Shown here piece after piece: positions 33,601-42,408 of a stretch of 64,000 nucleotides of DNA (the stretch's first letter is position 1; each line of letters opens with the position of its first letter). The notes below the pieces were generated by a model. The model was not told the origin of the DNA, made no database searches, and worked only from the letters and a program-made list of their open reading frames with translations. Position numbers and translations under genes: made by a program. The stretch comes from Ponticaulis koreensis DSM 19734 (lineage in GTDB: Bacteria > Pseudomonadota > Alphaproteobacteria > Caulobacterales > Hyphomonadaceae): NCBI RefSeq assembly GCF_000420665.1, contig NZ_ATVJ01000002.1, positions 496,001 through 560,000 on the forward strand, read 5' to 3'.

Positions 33601-34790
33601 AGCGAGCTGCCGCTAAAGCCGGGCACAATAAGATTTCGACCGGTAATATTACCGTCGAATGCCAGAGCGCTCCCTCCGCGCTGCACCTGCCCGACAAGGC
33701 TCAAGTCATCAATCGAAACATCCGACGTTCCCGCAACGCGGCTGAGGTCACGCGCCCGAAATTCTATATTCGCCGTCTGGGAATTATCGGCGTCATTCGC
33801 ATCGGATACAGTCAGAGACATTGTTTCCGTCTGAGCCGTAAGCGTCGCCGTCGCCAGCGGATCATCGAACTCAAACATGCCACTCAAATCAAGCACGTCA
33901 CCCAGCCGGACAATCTGTGACGATGTTGCAGGATGGCGCGCAAGTTCAACCCGCGCCGTAACAGCCTGAAGGCCATCTGACGGCGTTGTTTCGAACTCAA
34001 TCCAGTCCTCATCATTGATCCGGGCTGTGAGGGTCGCATCAACCGCATCCATATCTCCGGACGCGTTGAACATCGCATTTACACTGTCGCCGTCTTCGAG
34101 TTCAAGCAGCGCTGCAAACAGGCCGCCTGCCGGACCATTCAGCTCCAGAGCACCAGAGAGCGGCGTGCGCCTGCCCCATTCAACTTCACCGACGAGACGA
34201 TCACCATCGGCATCCTCAGGCAAAATCTCTACGTCGAAACGCGACATTGCAGGCGTCCAGTTAAGAGCCGCATAGACTGACGCCGCCACTTCCTGCTGAA
34301 CCACACCTTCCGCCATAAAGAGCCGATCAATATCCAGATTGGACAGCGTGACAGAACGCAGCGGGCTCGTACTGTCAGACGGCTCCTCCTCCGGTTCTTC
34401 AGATTTAGGTATGACCGGTCTGCGCAGGACCTCCAGATCCGACATAGTCAGGTCAGTAAGGACCAAGCGGCGGCCAACGAGATTGAACGGCTTCCAGCCA
34501 AGTGAAATGTTTCTTGCCTCTGCCCAGATGCCATCTTCATCGCGGACCACGAGGCGGTCGATCGTGGCAGACGACAGAATATCTCCGTCGAAACCGTCGA
34601 TCTCGACCTGTTGGCCGCTGAAGGTCAGAGCCTCAAGGCGGCTCTCCACGAAATCGCGCCCGACTGAGCTGCCCGCAATAATTCGCGCAGCAATGAGCAG
34701 CACGATAATCGTGAGCAGAACACCCGCCAGCCATTTCGCCCATAAAGGTATGCGCCGCGTCTTCAAAGGTTGTTGAGCAGTCTCAGTCAT
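30645..34790 (-). CDS. tamB: Translocation and assembly module protein TamB
   Basis: Inner-membrane-anchored AsmA/TamB-family protein spanning the periplasm; with TamA it supports autotransporter and outer-membrane protein assembly, and the family is also linked to phospholipid transport. 1381 residues: N-terminal helix at about 18-42 (LAGVLLTIIVLLIAARII), long repetitive beta structure, and the conserved C-terminal DUF490 domain ('LSSVPELPQDEVLARVLFGRSPSQLTGLEAARLA', ending 'TIEWTRDFD'). The start overlaps the tamA stop (TGATG). Length and domain order are typical. Confidence 0.94.
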   Translation of the reverse strand: MTETAQQPLKTRRIPLWAKWLAGVLLTIIVLLIAARIIAGSSVGRDFVESRLEALTFSGQQVEIDGFDGDILSSATIDRLVVRDEDGIWAEARNISLGWKPFNLVGRRLVLTDLTMSDLEVLRRPVIPKSEEPEEEPSDSTSPLRSVTLSNLDIDRLFMAEGVVQQEVAASVYAALNWTPAMSRFDVEILPEDADGDRLVGEVEWGRRTPLSGALELNGPAGGLFAALLELEDGDSVNAMFNASGDMDAVDATLTARINDEDWIEFETTPSDGLQAVTARVELARHPATSSQIVRLGDVLDLSGMFEFDDPLATATLTAQTETMSLTVSDANDADNSQTANIEFRARDLSRVAGTSDVSIDDLSLVGQVQRGGSALAFDGNITGRNLIVPGFSGSSLSGPIAARFDGGVVHIEPQLEVTGARVATGDEEIALRYIRTNGVAEFTLETMALDLQRLAVSTPRSSLNVSGSGSFADGISINLAGDVRAGLSEFRVYERGTVSGRWELRKNSSAAPAQFRVALNGRGLGEEGSAAYDWFGESIALDANGRITDDGALTVPSLSLVTSAFELSGNASRTAEGMLQSSFELITAESYPLADMAPGTRIRSTVSGAMEALNIEAMLNASELAPGGVVVAEPEFGFTGAFSDGVLDGDILFTGGLEGDPLRLAASARVDGGSWQVSAIDGQWRELVLEGDAYGDGGDLEAIRADTNLAGPLPDGLLAETVNLNARLESSSVAINGVLEGVELGAVQNGELTLDVQGALEQLRYDIALTGLTLVSGIPQDVDLRLTGEARDLADMTRSVSGEINGQLGLEEFGTTEPFSFAQTETGYSGDIRLAVFGGEVAAALSDNPEARVTASIAAVELPRLLVATGRAPLDGAIDVSVQLRENGDALVGTINGKMGDVALPDSEMSPVTFFLNGVIENEEANIRLRSAEGQALSARFEANLPLITNAAGLSISLDDSREGGFTAALGGRVDNIAALALPDRTVLTGGIDANVTGPIPFQPQALDGYVRMDDGQFEQGELGAVLQAIAFDIGLANETLTLNRLSANGRSGGTLAGQGSFSLTGAGDSNLRLEADNLVLADRYEGRATASGIFGMELNDETIVVTGDLTLDEGHVYLDRLPTSSGVTTLDVSFGEEEEPEVDEERTVEIDVSLNAPRRLYVTGQGMDAELSLESRITGTLSDVRIDGRADIVRGRFELLGKRFEFVDSVVFLEGAPMEARLDITAERETNDLLSRVNITGTPARPDVSLSSVPELPQDEVLARVLFGRSPSQLTGLEAARLAAALAQMGGGGGFDLLGGIEQLAGLDALDVRQNDSGQFEVSTGRYLSEDVYLEVMSDAQGNAGVSVEWEPRENISVTADTTPGEGENLTIEWTRDFD

Positions 34791-36583
34791 CAGAATGCCT
34801 GCCCCAATGCGATGTAAACCTGAACCGGATCATCAAACTCCGACCTGTCCAGCGGCGTCGCGATATCAATCCGTAGCGGCCCTGCGGGCGTGAGATAGCG
34901 CACACCGAAACCTGCGCCGAAGCGGAGCTCAGAGAAGTTCGGCACTTCCGTGCGCGATACGCTGCCACCATCCACAAAGCCGACAATTCCGATTTGCGGA
35001 CGAACCTGCCAGCGGGCTTCAACCGATGTCTCCAGAAGCGCGCGTCCGCCGATGGGGTCATCATCAGCAGACCTCGGGCCAATCGCCTGATAGCCATATC
35101 CACGGACGCTGCCGCCACCCCCGGAATAGAAGCGGCTATCGGATGGCAGAGCATCAATATCAGCGCCATAAACCGTGCCGACTTTCACGCGGCCCGCTAG
35201 AACCAGATCATCATCACCCAGCACAGGCCAATAAGCACGCGCCTGTGTTTCAGCCCGTATAAACTGGCTCTCTTCGCCGCCGAAAGAGACATTCGGATCA
35301 ATACGACCGTCAAGACGCCAGCCTCGCGTCGGATTCAGGAAATCATTTGACCGGTCGAGACGCGCCGCCAGAAAGAGTCCAAGAAGCTGGAGATCGCGTT
35401 CGCCAAAGTCATCCTCTTCATGGATCAGAGATGCCGTCGCGCCGAACGTATATGTAAAGTCCGGAGACCGGCTGACTTCAAGCGCTGCACTGACACCAAC
35501 TTGCTGCCGGTCGAACCCGTCAGTTTCTTCGTTCGACAGGCTGGTTGAAAGCACGATGTTGCGGCCATATCCGAGTTCATTCGGGCGGCGCCACTCAACC
35601 TCGATTTCCTGTTCCAGCTGCGCAAAATCAAGTCCTGCGGTCAGTGTATCGCCTCTGCCGGTGAAATTACGGCGCGTATAATCAAGACTGAAACCGACGC
35701 CGACGTCAGTTGCTATGCTTGCGCCGACAGCGACTGTATTCCGTTCACGCTCGGTAAGCGTCACAACGACATCGTGGATTACGTCGCCCTCCGGACTTTC
35801 TCCCGTCGGCTCATCTGTCAATCTGACATTGGCGATACGGAAGGTGCGCAATTCATTCAGACGAGCGGCGTAACTGGAAAGCTTAGACGGCGCATATATC
35901 TCGCCTTGCTCAAACGGCTGCAGGTCCAGAATGTACTCAGCATCCGTTTCAGAATCTTCCGGCAGCACTGTTTCTCCGAGACGAACACGATCTCCGAGAT
36001 CAAGTGTGTAGGTGATATTGAGCGTTGCTGCTTCACGGTCCCCGCGTACGCGCCGGGTGGATACATCTGCAAAAGCGTAACCTTCATTCTGGAAAAACTG
36101 GGACAGCTGACGCTCCACGTCGATTATCTCGGCAGGTATGGCGATATCGCCTTCGCTGACGCCGATCTCGGACATGGCCTGCTGGATGTCTTCGGCTTCG
36201 GCACTGCGGCCTTCAAATGCGAGGTTGAGCCCTGCAATGCGAAATCGCGGTCCCGGATTCACTTCGATAACCGGCGAGTTAACCGTGCCTGTCTCAACCA
36301 GTGCCGTGATCTCAGGCGCGTAATAGCCGCGCGAATTCAGAATATTGCTGATGATACCGCTGGCGCGCTCGGCCTGACGACGCGCATCGAACAGCGTTTC
36401 AGGCGTGCGTTCGTCCGGCAGTGCATTGCGAAGCGCGCTCCAGAGATCATCCGGATAATTGGACTCAGTCGTCCGACGGATATCAACAGTATCCGCCTGC
36501 GCTACGGACACTGGCAACAGCGCGACAAAACTCAATGCAAACGCGCTGGCTAGTGCACGCACAGACACAAAACTCTCGAACAT
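34790..36583 (-). CDS. tamA: Omp85-family assembly factor TamA
   Basis: Outer-membrane protein of the BamA superfamily. About 597 residues: signal peptide ending VAQA, POTRA-like domains (about 60-290, with 'FQNEGYAFADV'), then a 16-strand barrel ('VGASIATDVGVGFSLDYTRRNFTGRGDTL', 'FYSGGGGSVRGYGYQAIGPR', 'LRFGAGFGVRYLTPAGPLRIDIATPL', terminal 'ALGQAF'). The GGxSVRGY-type loop motif is the Omp85 hallmark. ATG 36583 preferred; GTG 36610 is an in-frame alternative. Coupled to tamB and divergent from the autotransporter at 36866. Confidence 0.93.
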   Translation of the reverse strand: MFESFVSVRALASAFALSFVALLPVSVAQADTVDIRRTTESNYPDDLWSALRNALPDERTPETLFDARRQAERASGIISNILNSRGYYAPEITALVETGTVNSPVIEVNPGPRFRIAGLNLAFEGRSAEAEDIQQAMSEIGVSEGDIAIPAEIIDVERQLSQFFQNEGYAFADVSTRRVRGDREAATLNITYTLDLGDRVRLGETVLPEDSETDAEYILDLQPFEQGEIYAPSKLSSYAARLNELRTFRIANVRLTDEPTGESPEGDVIHDVVVTLTERERNTVAVGASIATDVGVGFSLDYTRRNFTGRGDTLTAGLDFAQLEQEIEVEWRRPNELGYGRNIVLSTSLSNEETDGFDRQQVGVSAALEVSRSPDFTYTFGATASLIHEEDDFGERDLQLLGLFLAARLDRSNDFLNPTRGWRLDGRIDPNVSFGGEESQFIRAETQARAYWPVLGDDDLVLAGRVKVGTVYGADIDALPSDSRFYSGGGGSVRGYGYQAIGPRSADDDPIGGRALLETSVEARWQVRPQIGIVGFVDGGSVSRTEVPNFSELRFGAGFGVRYLTPAGPLRIDIATPLDRSEFDDPVQVYIALGQAF

Positions 36584-36865
36584 CAAACCTGATACACTCT
36601 CCAGCGGCACTCAAAATAACGGCCGCCCCCGCCTGTGAAGATAATGGAGAATGTCGGGCTTTGCATCAGGGCAATACACTTTCACGCTCACCTTACGGCA
36701 AGCTGCAACTATCTTACATCAACGCCTACGAAAAGAGGGTCATTTTCTCTATTTAATGCACGAACAGGCTTTGACGTTCCCGTGAAATTACCGTCATATA
36801 TCGCGCATTGGCTGATTTGCCGGGACGCTAAATCAGCCTGCATTGTAATCCGGGGAGATTATACC

Positions 36866-39800
36866 TTGAAATCGAAGACTTTTATGGCTCATTTGGCCAC
36901 GACCTCAGCTCTTGCGCTGAGCGTCGCGCTTGCGCCTGCCGCAAACGCTCTTACCGTTCGCGATGACGTCACCGTTGCTGGTTCAGAAGAGTATGCCGAC
37001 AACACCCAATGGGACGGCGTTGTTCAGATTTATATGCTAAACAATCAGACAGGCGGAATTACGTTTAACTGTACCGGCTCTCTCATTAACGGCCGTACGG
37101 TTCTGTCTGCAGCGCACTGCTTTAATGATTTTCCGTCCACTTTCTATGACGCAGACGCCAACCTTCTATCGCCGATCATCGCATACGGCCCTGATACATT
37201 TGACGCACTGTTTGGCTGGCTGAGCACTGGCGCGGCAAGCAGCTTCTACGAAATCGACGAGCGTAACGGCCTCGTCCTCGGTAACCAGGTCCTCATCCAC
37301 CCGGACGCAGACCCTGCATTCGGTTCCGCGCTGAACTTCCCATCCGCTGACGTTGCGATGGTGAGCCTGTCTAACCCTCTCGCGCACCTGCCTAGCTACT
37401 CGATGCTGTTCAGCCCTGTTGGCGTTGGCGAGCACGTATCTATGGTCGGTTATGGTGGCCACGGTATTGGCTCCACCGGTGATGTCGGCATTGATGGCAA
37501 ACGTCAGGCTGGTGAAAACCTTATCGGCATGGTCGGATCTCAGGTCGACTTCCTGAGCGCAATCTTCGGTACAGATGCAACGCCATATTACACGAACGCT
37601 CCGGGCGCGAACCAGTCCATGTACTGGATCGACTTCGATAATCCGGATCGCACAGGCGACGAATGCGGTCGTGACGGTATTGGTGACTGGGCGTGTACAG
37701 ATGGTGTGAGCTGGTTTTTCTTTGATGACCCAATCAATAACACCTGGTTCAATACATCTCTGTCTAACGATATTTTCCCTGACGATGCACTCCCATACGA
37801 GTCGGGTACTGCAGGCGGCGATTCCGGTTCTGCGATCTTCTTTGATCAGCTCGGCGACGCGCCAATTATTGGCGGCGTTCTCAGTGGCGGCTTCACATTC
37901 GTTTCGCCGGTTCCATCCGGTTACTCCGATGTCAGCTATTACAACCCGCTGTTCAACTATTATGACTTCATCGTCGAAGCGAACCCTTACAAATATGTCA
38001 GCGCGATCGAAGGCGACGGTCTCTGGAGCGATGCAACACATTGGGTTCAGGACCTCGACCCGAATTATCTGATCATTGACGAGAACGGTAACCTCGTAAA
38101 CGGCATCCCTGACGCGCCAGAACCTGGCGTGGGCAGCGATGGCCCGGACGAAGGCATCGTTCTGGACGTCGATATCGCACCAGCACAGCAAACAGAAGGC
38201 ACTCCAGCCGGCACAGCTGGCGTTGATGCATCTGCAAACGCAGTCGTTGGCTCTATCGGTGAAAACCGTCCGGCAGGTGGTCTCCTCATTGAAGGTGACG
38301 GCATTGGTGACGCCAACTTCGGTTCTGTTTCAGGCGGTTCTGTCTGGGGCACAACTGGCGATGCAGAACTCATCACTTACCAGTATGGTGACATTGGCTC
38401 TCCGACAGCTCTGGCTGGCCCGGGTTCTACGAACTTCGTTCCGAACAACGGCCTTCAGGCTTCTGGTTTCTACAACTATTTCGACGTCACGCTCAGCAAT
38501 GCTGGCACAACGACCGTCGACATCTTTGCAGAAGTCGACAGCCTGACCATAGCTAACCTCGACGCGACGCTGCGCGTTAATTCCGATGCCGGCCTCTGGG
38601 CGCTCGTCGATACGCAAGTCATTGGTGGCACGCTGGAAAACAACGGCGTCTTTATCTCCCGTGACATTCTGAACGTTGCAGGTGTTCTGACAGGTACCGG
38701 TACATACAATGCGGAAACGCTCTGGAACGCTGGCCTTCTGACACCAGGCGAAGGCATGTCGCTGATTGGCGACCTCGTCATGACGTCGGCAAGCGTCTTC
38801 GGCTACACAGGCAACAGCCTGTCTGTCGATGGTGATGCCTCCTTTGGCGGTAGCGTTCTGTTCGGCACGCCTTACCAGTTCGGCGACACAGGCACGCTGA
38901 TCACCTACACAGGCGCATCGACAGGCACCATTGCAGACACCGACCTGCTCGGCGTCCTCTATGCGACCTACGCAGATGTTGGCGGCGCGCTGAACTACAC
39001 AATCGAAGCTGCAAGCTTTGAGTCTGTGCTTCCAACAATCACAGACGAGAACACTCAGAGCCTCGTCGACGGCCTAAACCGTGCCCGTAGCTCATCTTAT
39101 GATGACATGAGCGGCGTTTATGGCGTGCTCGACTATCTGAGCGGCGATCAGCTTCTCTCTGCTCTAGAAGGCGTAACGCCACATGAGCAAGGGTCTGTGG
39201 TTAACGGTCTCCTTGCAGGCAATAATCAGCTTGGTGTTCACCTGCAGAACCGCTTTGCAGCAATCGCTCAAGGCAATGCCAATGGGGCCGCGTTCAACCG
39301 CACTGGAACAAGCGGCGTTCAGGTTGCAGGCTCACAAGAAATGGCAGCGTTCGCGCTGGCAGCTGAAGCAACCGCAGCTCAGGGCGGCGGTAGCGTCAAT
39401 ACTCAGTCCGATACAGGTATGGGCTCGTTCGTGGAGGTTTCTTACTATACTGGTACAGAAACCAATGCACTGAACAACGAAACCAGTGACCTCGATGGCA
39501 TCACCATCACAGCAGGTATCGACCGCGAACTCGAACCTGGCTTCCGCATGGGTGCATTCCTCAGCTATACTGACGGCGAGACCACATACAATTCATCCGT
39601 CGGCGGCAATGAATCTGATGGCGTGACACTTGGCATTTACGCAGCTTATGCCGGGGAAAATGGTATCAACCTCAACGCGTACGCAGGCGCCGGTCAACGC
39701 GGCGTCACCTCGACACGCATTGACGTCCTCACAGGCGGTACACTGCTCGGCTCTACTGACGCAGACGAGTTCGTCATCGGTGCAGAACTGTCCCGAGCTT

Positions 39801-40246
39801 ACGACACCGGCCACCTGCTCTTTATCGAACCATCGTTCGGTATCGACTATGCATCGTTCGATGTGGATGGCTACTCAGAGCGAGGTGGTGCAGGCGCACT
39901 GACTTTTGATGACATCCGGGCCCGTACGGCTCAGGTGCATGCCGGTGCGGATTTCCACTTCTTCAACCCTGACAGCCCATCTAAATTCCGCCCAACCATC
40001 GGTGCGGATTTCATCTATGATCTGGCAACTGACGGAACGACAGTGTCGTCCTTCTTCAACGGTGCGTCACCATCAACGTTCCAGACTGTTGGTCCAGAAT
40101 CCGATAGCTCCTGGGTGGATCTTAGCGCTCAGCTTCAATACTACAGCTCTGATAACCTGAGCTTTAACGGCTTTGTCTCTCAGAGCTTAGGTCGCGATGA
40201 GCTCGACATCACGACATTTGGCCTGAACGTCCGCGCGACATTCTAA
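36866..40246 (+). CDS. Type Va autotransporter with trypsin-like serine protease passenger (TTG start)
   Basis: Secreted/surface protease. TTG 36866, spaced 8 bases from GGGGAG, gives 1126 residues with signal peptide MKSKTFMAHLATTSALALSV...ANA. The S1 protease triad is visible: His84 in 'LSAAHCF', Asp162 in 'SADVAMVSL', Ser320 in 'TAGGDSGSA', with likely disulfides around Cys69-Cys85 and Cys267-Cys277. A beta-rich linker follows and the last ~270 residues form an autotransporter barrel ('TAGIDRELEPGFRMGAFLSYTDG', 'FIEPSFGIDYASFDVDGYSERG', terminal 'GLNVRATF'). The next ATG (36884) is too far from the SD. It faces away from tamA-tamB, which suggests a functional pair. Target proteins are unknown. 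Confidence 0.92.
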   Translation: MKSKTFMAHLATTSALALSVALAPAANALTVRDDVTVAGSEEYADNTQWDGVVQIYMLNNQTGGITFNCTGSLINGRTVLSAAHCFNDFPSTFYDADANLLSPIIAYGPDTFDALFGWLSTGAASSFYEIDERNGLVLGNQVLIHPDADPAFGSALNFPSADVAMVSLSNPLAHLPSYSMLFSPVGVGEHVSMVGYGGHGIGSTGDVGIDGKRQAGENLIGMVGSQVDFLSAIFGTDATPYYTNAPGANQSMYWIDFDNPDRTGDECGRDGIGDWACTDGVSWFFFDDPINNTWFNTSLSNDIFPDDALPYESGTAGGDSGSAIFFDQLGDAPIIGGVLSGGFTFVSPVPSGYSDVSYYNPLFNYYDFIVEANPYKYVSAIEGDGLWSDATHWVQDLDPNYLIIDENGNLVNGIPDAPEPGVGSDGPDEGIVLDVDIAPAQQTEGTPAGTAGVDASANAVVGSIGENRPAGGLLIEGDGIGDANFGSVSGGSVWGTTGDAELITYQYGDIGSPTALAGPGSTNFVPNNGLQASGFYNYFDVTLSNAGTTTVDIFAEVDSLTIANLDATLRVNSDAGLWALVDTQVIGGTLENNGVFISRDILNVAGVLTGTGTYNAETLWNAGLLTPGEGMSLIGDLVMTSASVFGYTGNSLSVDGDASFGGSVLFGTPYQFGDTGTLITYTGASTGTIADTDLLGVLYATYADVGGALNYTIEAASFESVLPTITDENTQSLVDGLNRARSSSYDDMSGVYGVLDYLSGDQLLSALEGVTPHEQGSVVNGLLAGNNQLGVHLQNRFAAIAQGNANGAAFNRTGTSGVQVAGSQEMAAFALAAEATAAQGGGSVNTQSDTGMGSFVEVSYYTGTETNALNNETSDLDGITITAGIDRELEPGFRMGAFLSYTDGETTYNSSVGGNESDGVTLGIYAAYAGENGINLNAYAGAGQRGVTSTRIDVLTGGTLLGSTDADEFVIGAELSRAYDTGHLLFIEPSFGIDYASFDVDGYSERGGAGALTFDDIRARTAQVHAGADFHFFNPDSPSKFRPTIGADFIYDLATDGTTVSSFFNGASPSTFQTVGPESDSSWVDLSAQLQYYSSDNLSFNGFVSQSLGRDELDITTFGLNVRATF

Positions 40247-40268
40247 GGTTCAAAATCTATGCACTCTG

Positions 40269-40299
40269 AAAGAGGCGGTCTTCGGGCCGCCTCTTTTTT
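40269..40299 (+). terminator. Intrinsic terminator of the autotransporter gene
   Basis: 8-bp stem AGAGGCGG / CCGCCTCT with loop TCTTCGGG, followed by a run of T, 22 bases past the stop codon. Confidence 0.9.
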
Positions 40300-40366
40300 A
40301 TTGCGCTAAAAGACAAGACGCGCTGACATGGTGACCAGTCATCATGTTTCGAAATCGGAGCCCTTC

Positions 40367-41476
40367 ATGTCTTTCCGCTCAGCTTCCGTCGCCCTCGCCG
40401 CCTCAGCGCTAGCTTTTGGAGCATGCGCGACCTCCGCCTCCGAGCCTCTCCTCGAAGTGCCGGCGCCGCCATTGGAGTGGTCCATTGTCATTCACGGCGG
40501 CGCGGGGGTGATCACACGCGAATCTATGAACGACGAAACCGAGGCAGCTTACGCCGCTGCGCTGACGCAAGCTCTGGCGACAGGTAGCGGCATCCTCTCT
40601 GAGGGCGGCGAAGCTATTGATGCTGTCGAGGCCGTGATTCGAGGTCTGGAAGACAACCCTCTCTTTAATGCCGGACGCGGCGCTGTGATGACAGAAACAG
40701 GTGGCTTCTCACTCGACTCATCCATCATGCGCGGCGACACGCTCGACGCCGGTGCTGTCGCAGGCCTTTCCAACATCCAGCACCCGATTTCCGCGGCCAG
40801 AGCAGCGATGGAGCATTCGCCTCACGTCATGCTGGCAGGCGAAGGTGCAGATCAATTCGCAGCGGAGCAAGGACTGGCGATCGTCGATCCATATTACTTC
40901 TTTACGGAACGTCGCTGGCAGAGCCTGCTGCGCGCGCTGGAACGGCGCGGCGTAGAGGCGCCGGAGCGTATGCAGCCAATGGCGCCACAGGAAGCCTCGC
41001 TCTCGGACGACTGGCTCTCGTCGCTTTCATTCCCGGACGATCAGAAATTCGGAACGGTTGGCGTGGTCGCTATGGACATGAATGGCAATATCGTCGCCGG
41101 CACGTCTACAGGTGGCACCACCGCGAAGCGTTGGGGCCGCGTTGGTGACAGCCCAATAATCGGTGCAGGCACCTATGCGGAAAACAATGTCTGCGGCATT
41201 TCTTCGACCGGTACAGGCGAATACTTCATACGTCTGGCTATCGCCTACGCGATTTGCAACCGTATCGAGTTATTAGGTGAAACGGCTCAAGAGGCAGCAG
41301 ATCACGTCATCCATACAGAGCTTACTGGGCTCGGCGGCGACGGCGGCATTGTGATGCTCGGGCCGGACGGCTATCCAGCCTGGTCGTTCAATACCGAAGG
41401 TATGTATCGCGCATATCAGACATCTGAGGGCCGCACAGAAATCGAGATCTACGAATACAATGAAGGCGCCTTTTAG
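40367..41476 (+). CDS. Lipoprotein isoaspartyl peptidase/L-asparaginase (Ntn hydrolase)
   Basis: Type 2 asparaginase/isoaspartyl dipeptidase that matures by self-cleavage. 369 residues with lipoprotein signal ending AFGAC (Cys20), the family start 'WSIVIHGGAGVI', 'NPLFNAGRGAVMTETG', the catalytic Thr230 in 'KFGTVGVVAMD', and 'GTSTGGTTAKRWGRVGDSPIIGAGTYA' plus 'CGISSTGTGEYFIR'. Export as a lipoprotein is less common than the cytoplasmic form and suggests use of peptides in the periplasm. ATG 40367 has GGAGC upstream. Confidence 0.92.
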   Translation: MSFRSASVALAASALAFGACATSASEPLLEVPAPPLEWSIVIHGGAGVITRESMNDETEAAYAAALTQALATGSGILSEGGEAIDAVEAVIRGLEDNPLFNAGRGAVMTETGGFSLDSSIMRGDTLDAGAVAGLSNIQHPISAARAAMEHSPHVMLAGEGADQFAAEQGLAIVDPYYFFTERRWQSLLRALERRGVEAPERMQPMAPQEASLSDDWLSSLSFPDDQKFGTVGVVAMDMNGNIVAGTSTGGTTAKRWGRVGDSPIIGAGTYAENNVCGISSTGTGEYFIRLAIAYAICNRIELLGETAQEAADHVIHTELTGLGGDGGIVMLGPDGYPAWSFNTEGMYRAYQTSEGRTEIEIYEYNEGAF

Positions 41477-41485
41477 GGCGCCTTC
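41462..41485 (+). terminator. Hairpin overlapping the asparaginase stop codon
   Basis: 9-bp perfect stem GAAGGCGCC / GGCGCCTTC with loop TTTTAG that contains the stop codon. No T-run follows. It lies between this gene and the convergent mipZ, and could serve both strands weakly. Confidence 0.5.
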
Positions 41486-41515
41486 CTGATATGATTTATT
41501 GTCTGGAGCGACGCT

Positions 41516-42388
41516 CTAGAACGCCAGTTCCATGCCCTCAATACCCGGAAGCTTCAGAAGGATGAGCAGGTCACGTAGTTCCTGACGAGCAGCGACGTGG
41601 CTCATCGTGAAGGTGATGTTCGAACCTTCTTCTGTCAGGTCGAGAAGTGTCAGGCCCATTGGGAAGAGTTCACGGTAAATCACACGCTCGGACAGGCCTG
41701 GCGCCAGACGGAAGCCAATACGGCGCGCCAAATTGTCGAGCGCCTCGCCAACACGCTGTTTATTGCGCGCTTCGAGTGGAGACATCCGGTTACGCATGAC
41801 AACCCAGTCAATCGGCTTTCGCGTCGTCTGCGCTTTGTGCTTACGGCACGCCCAGACCATTTCTGCGTAGAAAGACGGACGAACAACTTCGAGGCTTTGC
41901 GGGTTCACATCGCCCAGAAGGTCGAAGTCAACAAAGCTGTCGTTCAGAGGCGTGATCAGCGTATCAGCCGAAGCGTGCGCAAGGCGAGACAGGAATGTGT
42001 CACCACCCGGCGCGTCTACGATAATGTAATTGCAGCTGGCTTTGAGACGCTTCAGGCTATCGAGGAAACGTTCGCTCTCTTCTGCCTCAGCTTCGTCAAG
42101 GTTACGCGCAACGCTCGCATCCACACGCAGAGATTCTGGCATCGGGATGTTGGAGCCGGTTGATTTAACCCAGCGTGTGCGGTTCTCAAGATAGCGGGTA
42201 AACGTGCGCTGGCGAACATCGAGGTCGATGACACCGACCTTCTTGCCCATACGCATGAGAGCCACGGAAAGGTGCATCGCAACGGTAGACTTACCGGCGC
42301 CGCCCTTCTCGTTACCAATAATGATGACACGACACTCATGTGCATCAACTGTCGTCTTGTTTGACGTCAGGTCCTGCGCACGATCCAT
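41516..42388 (-). CDS. mipZ: Division-plane positioning ATPase MipZ
   Basis: ParA-superfamily ATPase that forms a gradient from ParB at the poles and inhibits FtsZ there. 290 residues with the deviant Walker A 'NEKGGAGKST' (Lys28 and Lys33), 'VIDLDVRQRTFTRYLENR', Walker B-like 'YIIVDAPGG', 'LITPLNDSFVDFDLLG', 'DWVVMRNRMSPLEARNKQRV' and 'LSERVIYRELFPMGLTLLDL'; these blocks are distinctive of MipZ rather than ParA. Start ATG 42388 chosen with AAGGA upstream; GTG 42418 overlaps the preceding gene. Followed divergently by panC, as I recall for Caulobacter mipZ. Confidence 0.94.
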   Translation of the reverse strand: MDRAQDLTSNKTTVDAHECRVIIIGNEKGGAGKSTVAMHLSVALMRMGKKVGVIDLDVRQRTFTRYLENRTRWVKSTGSNIPMPESLRVDASVARNLDEAEAEESERFLDSLKRLKASCNYIIVDAPGGDTFLSRLAHASADTLITPLNDSFVDFDLLGDVNPQSLEVVRPSFYAEMVWACRKHKAQTTRKPIDWVVMRNRMSPLEARNKQRVGEALDNLARRIGFRLAPGLSERVIYRELFPMGLTLLDLTEEGSNITFTMSHVAARQELRDLLILLKLPGIEGMELAF

Positions 42389-42408
42389 GAGATTAAATCC
42401 TTCGGGTT

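Noticed and set aside
35774-36553. 259-codon plus-strand ORF opposite tamA
   Set aside because: Overlaps the POTRA region of tamA and has no recognisable protein features.
37166-38191. 341-codon minus-strand ORF inside the autotransporter
   Set aside because: Mirror of the GC-biased passenger region; no motif, no start context, and the sense frame has an intact protease triad.
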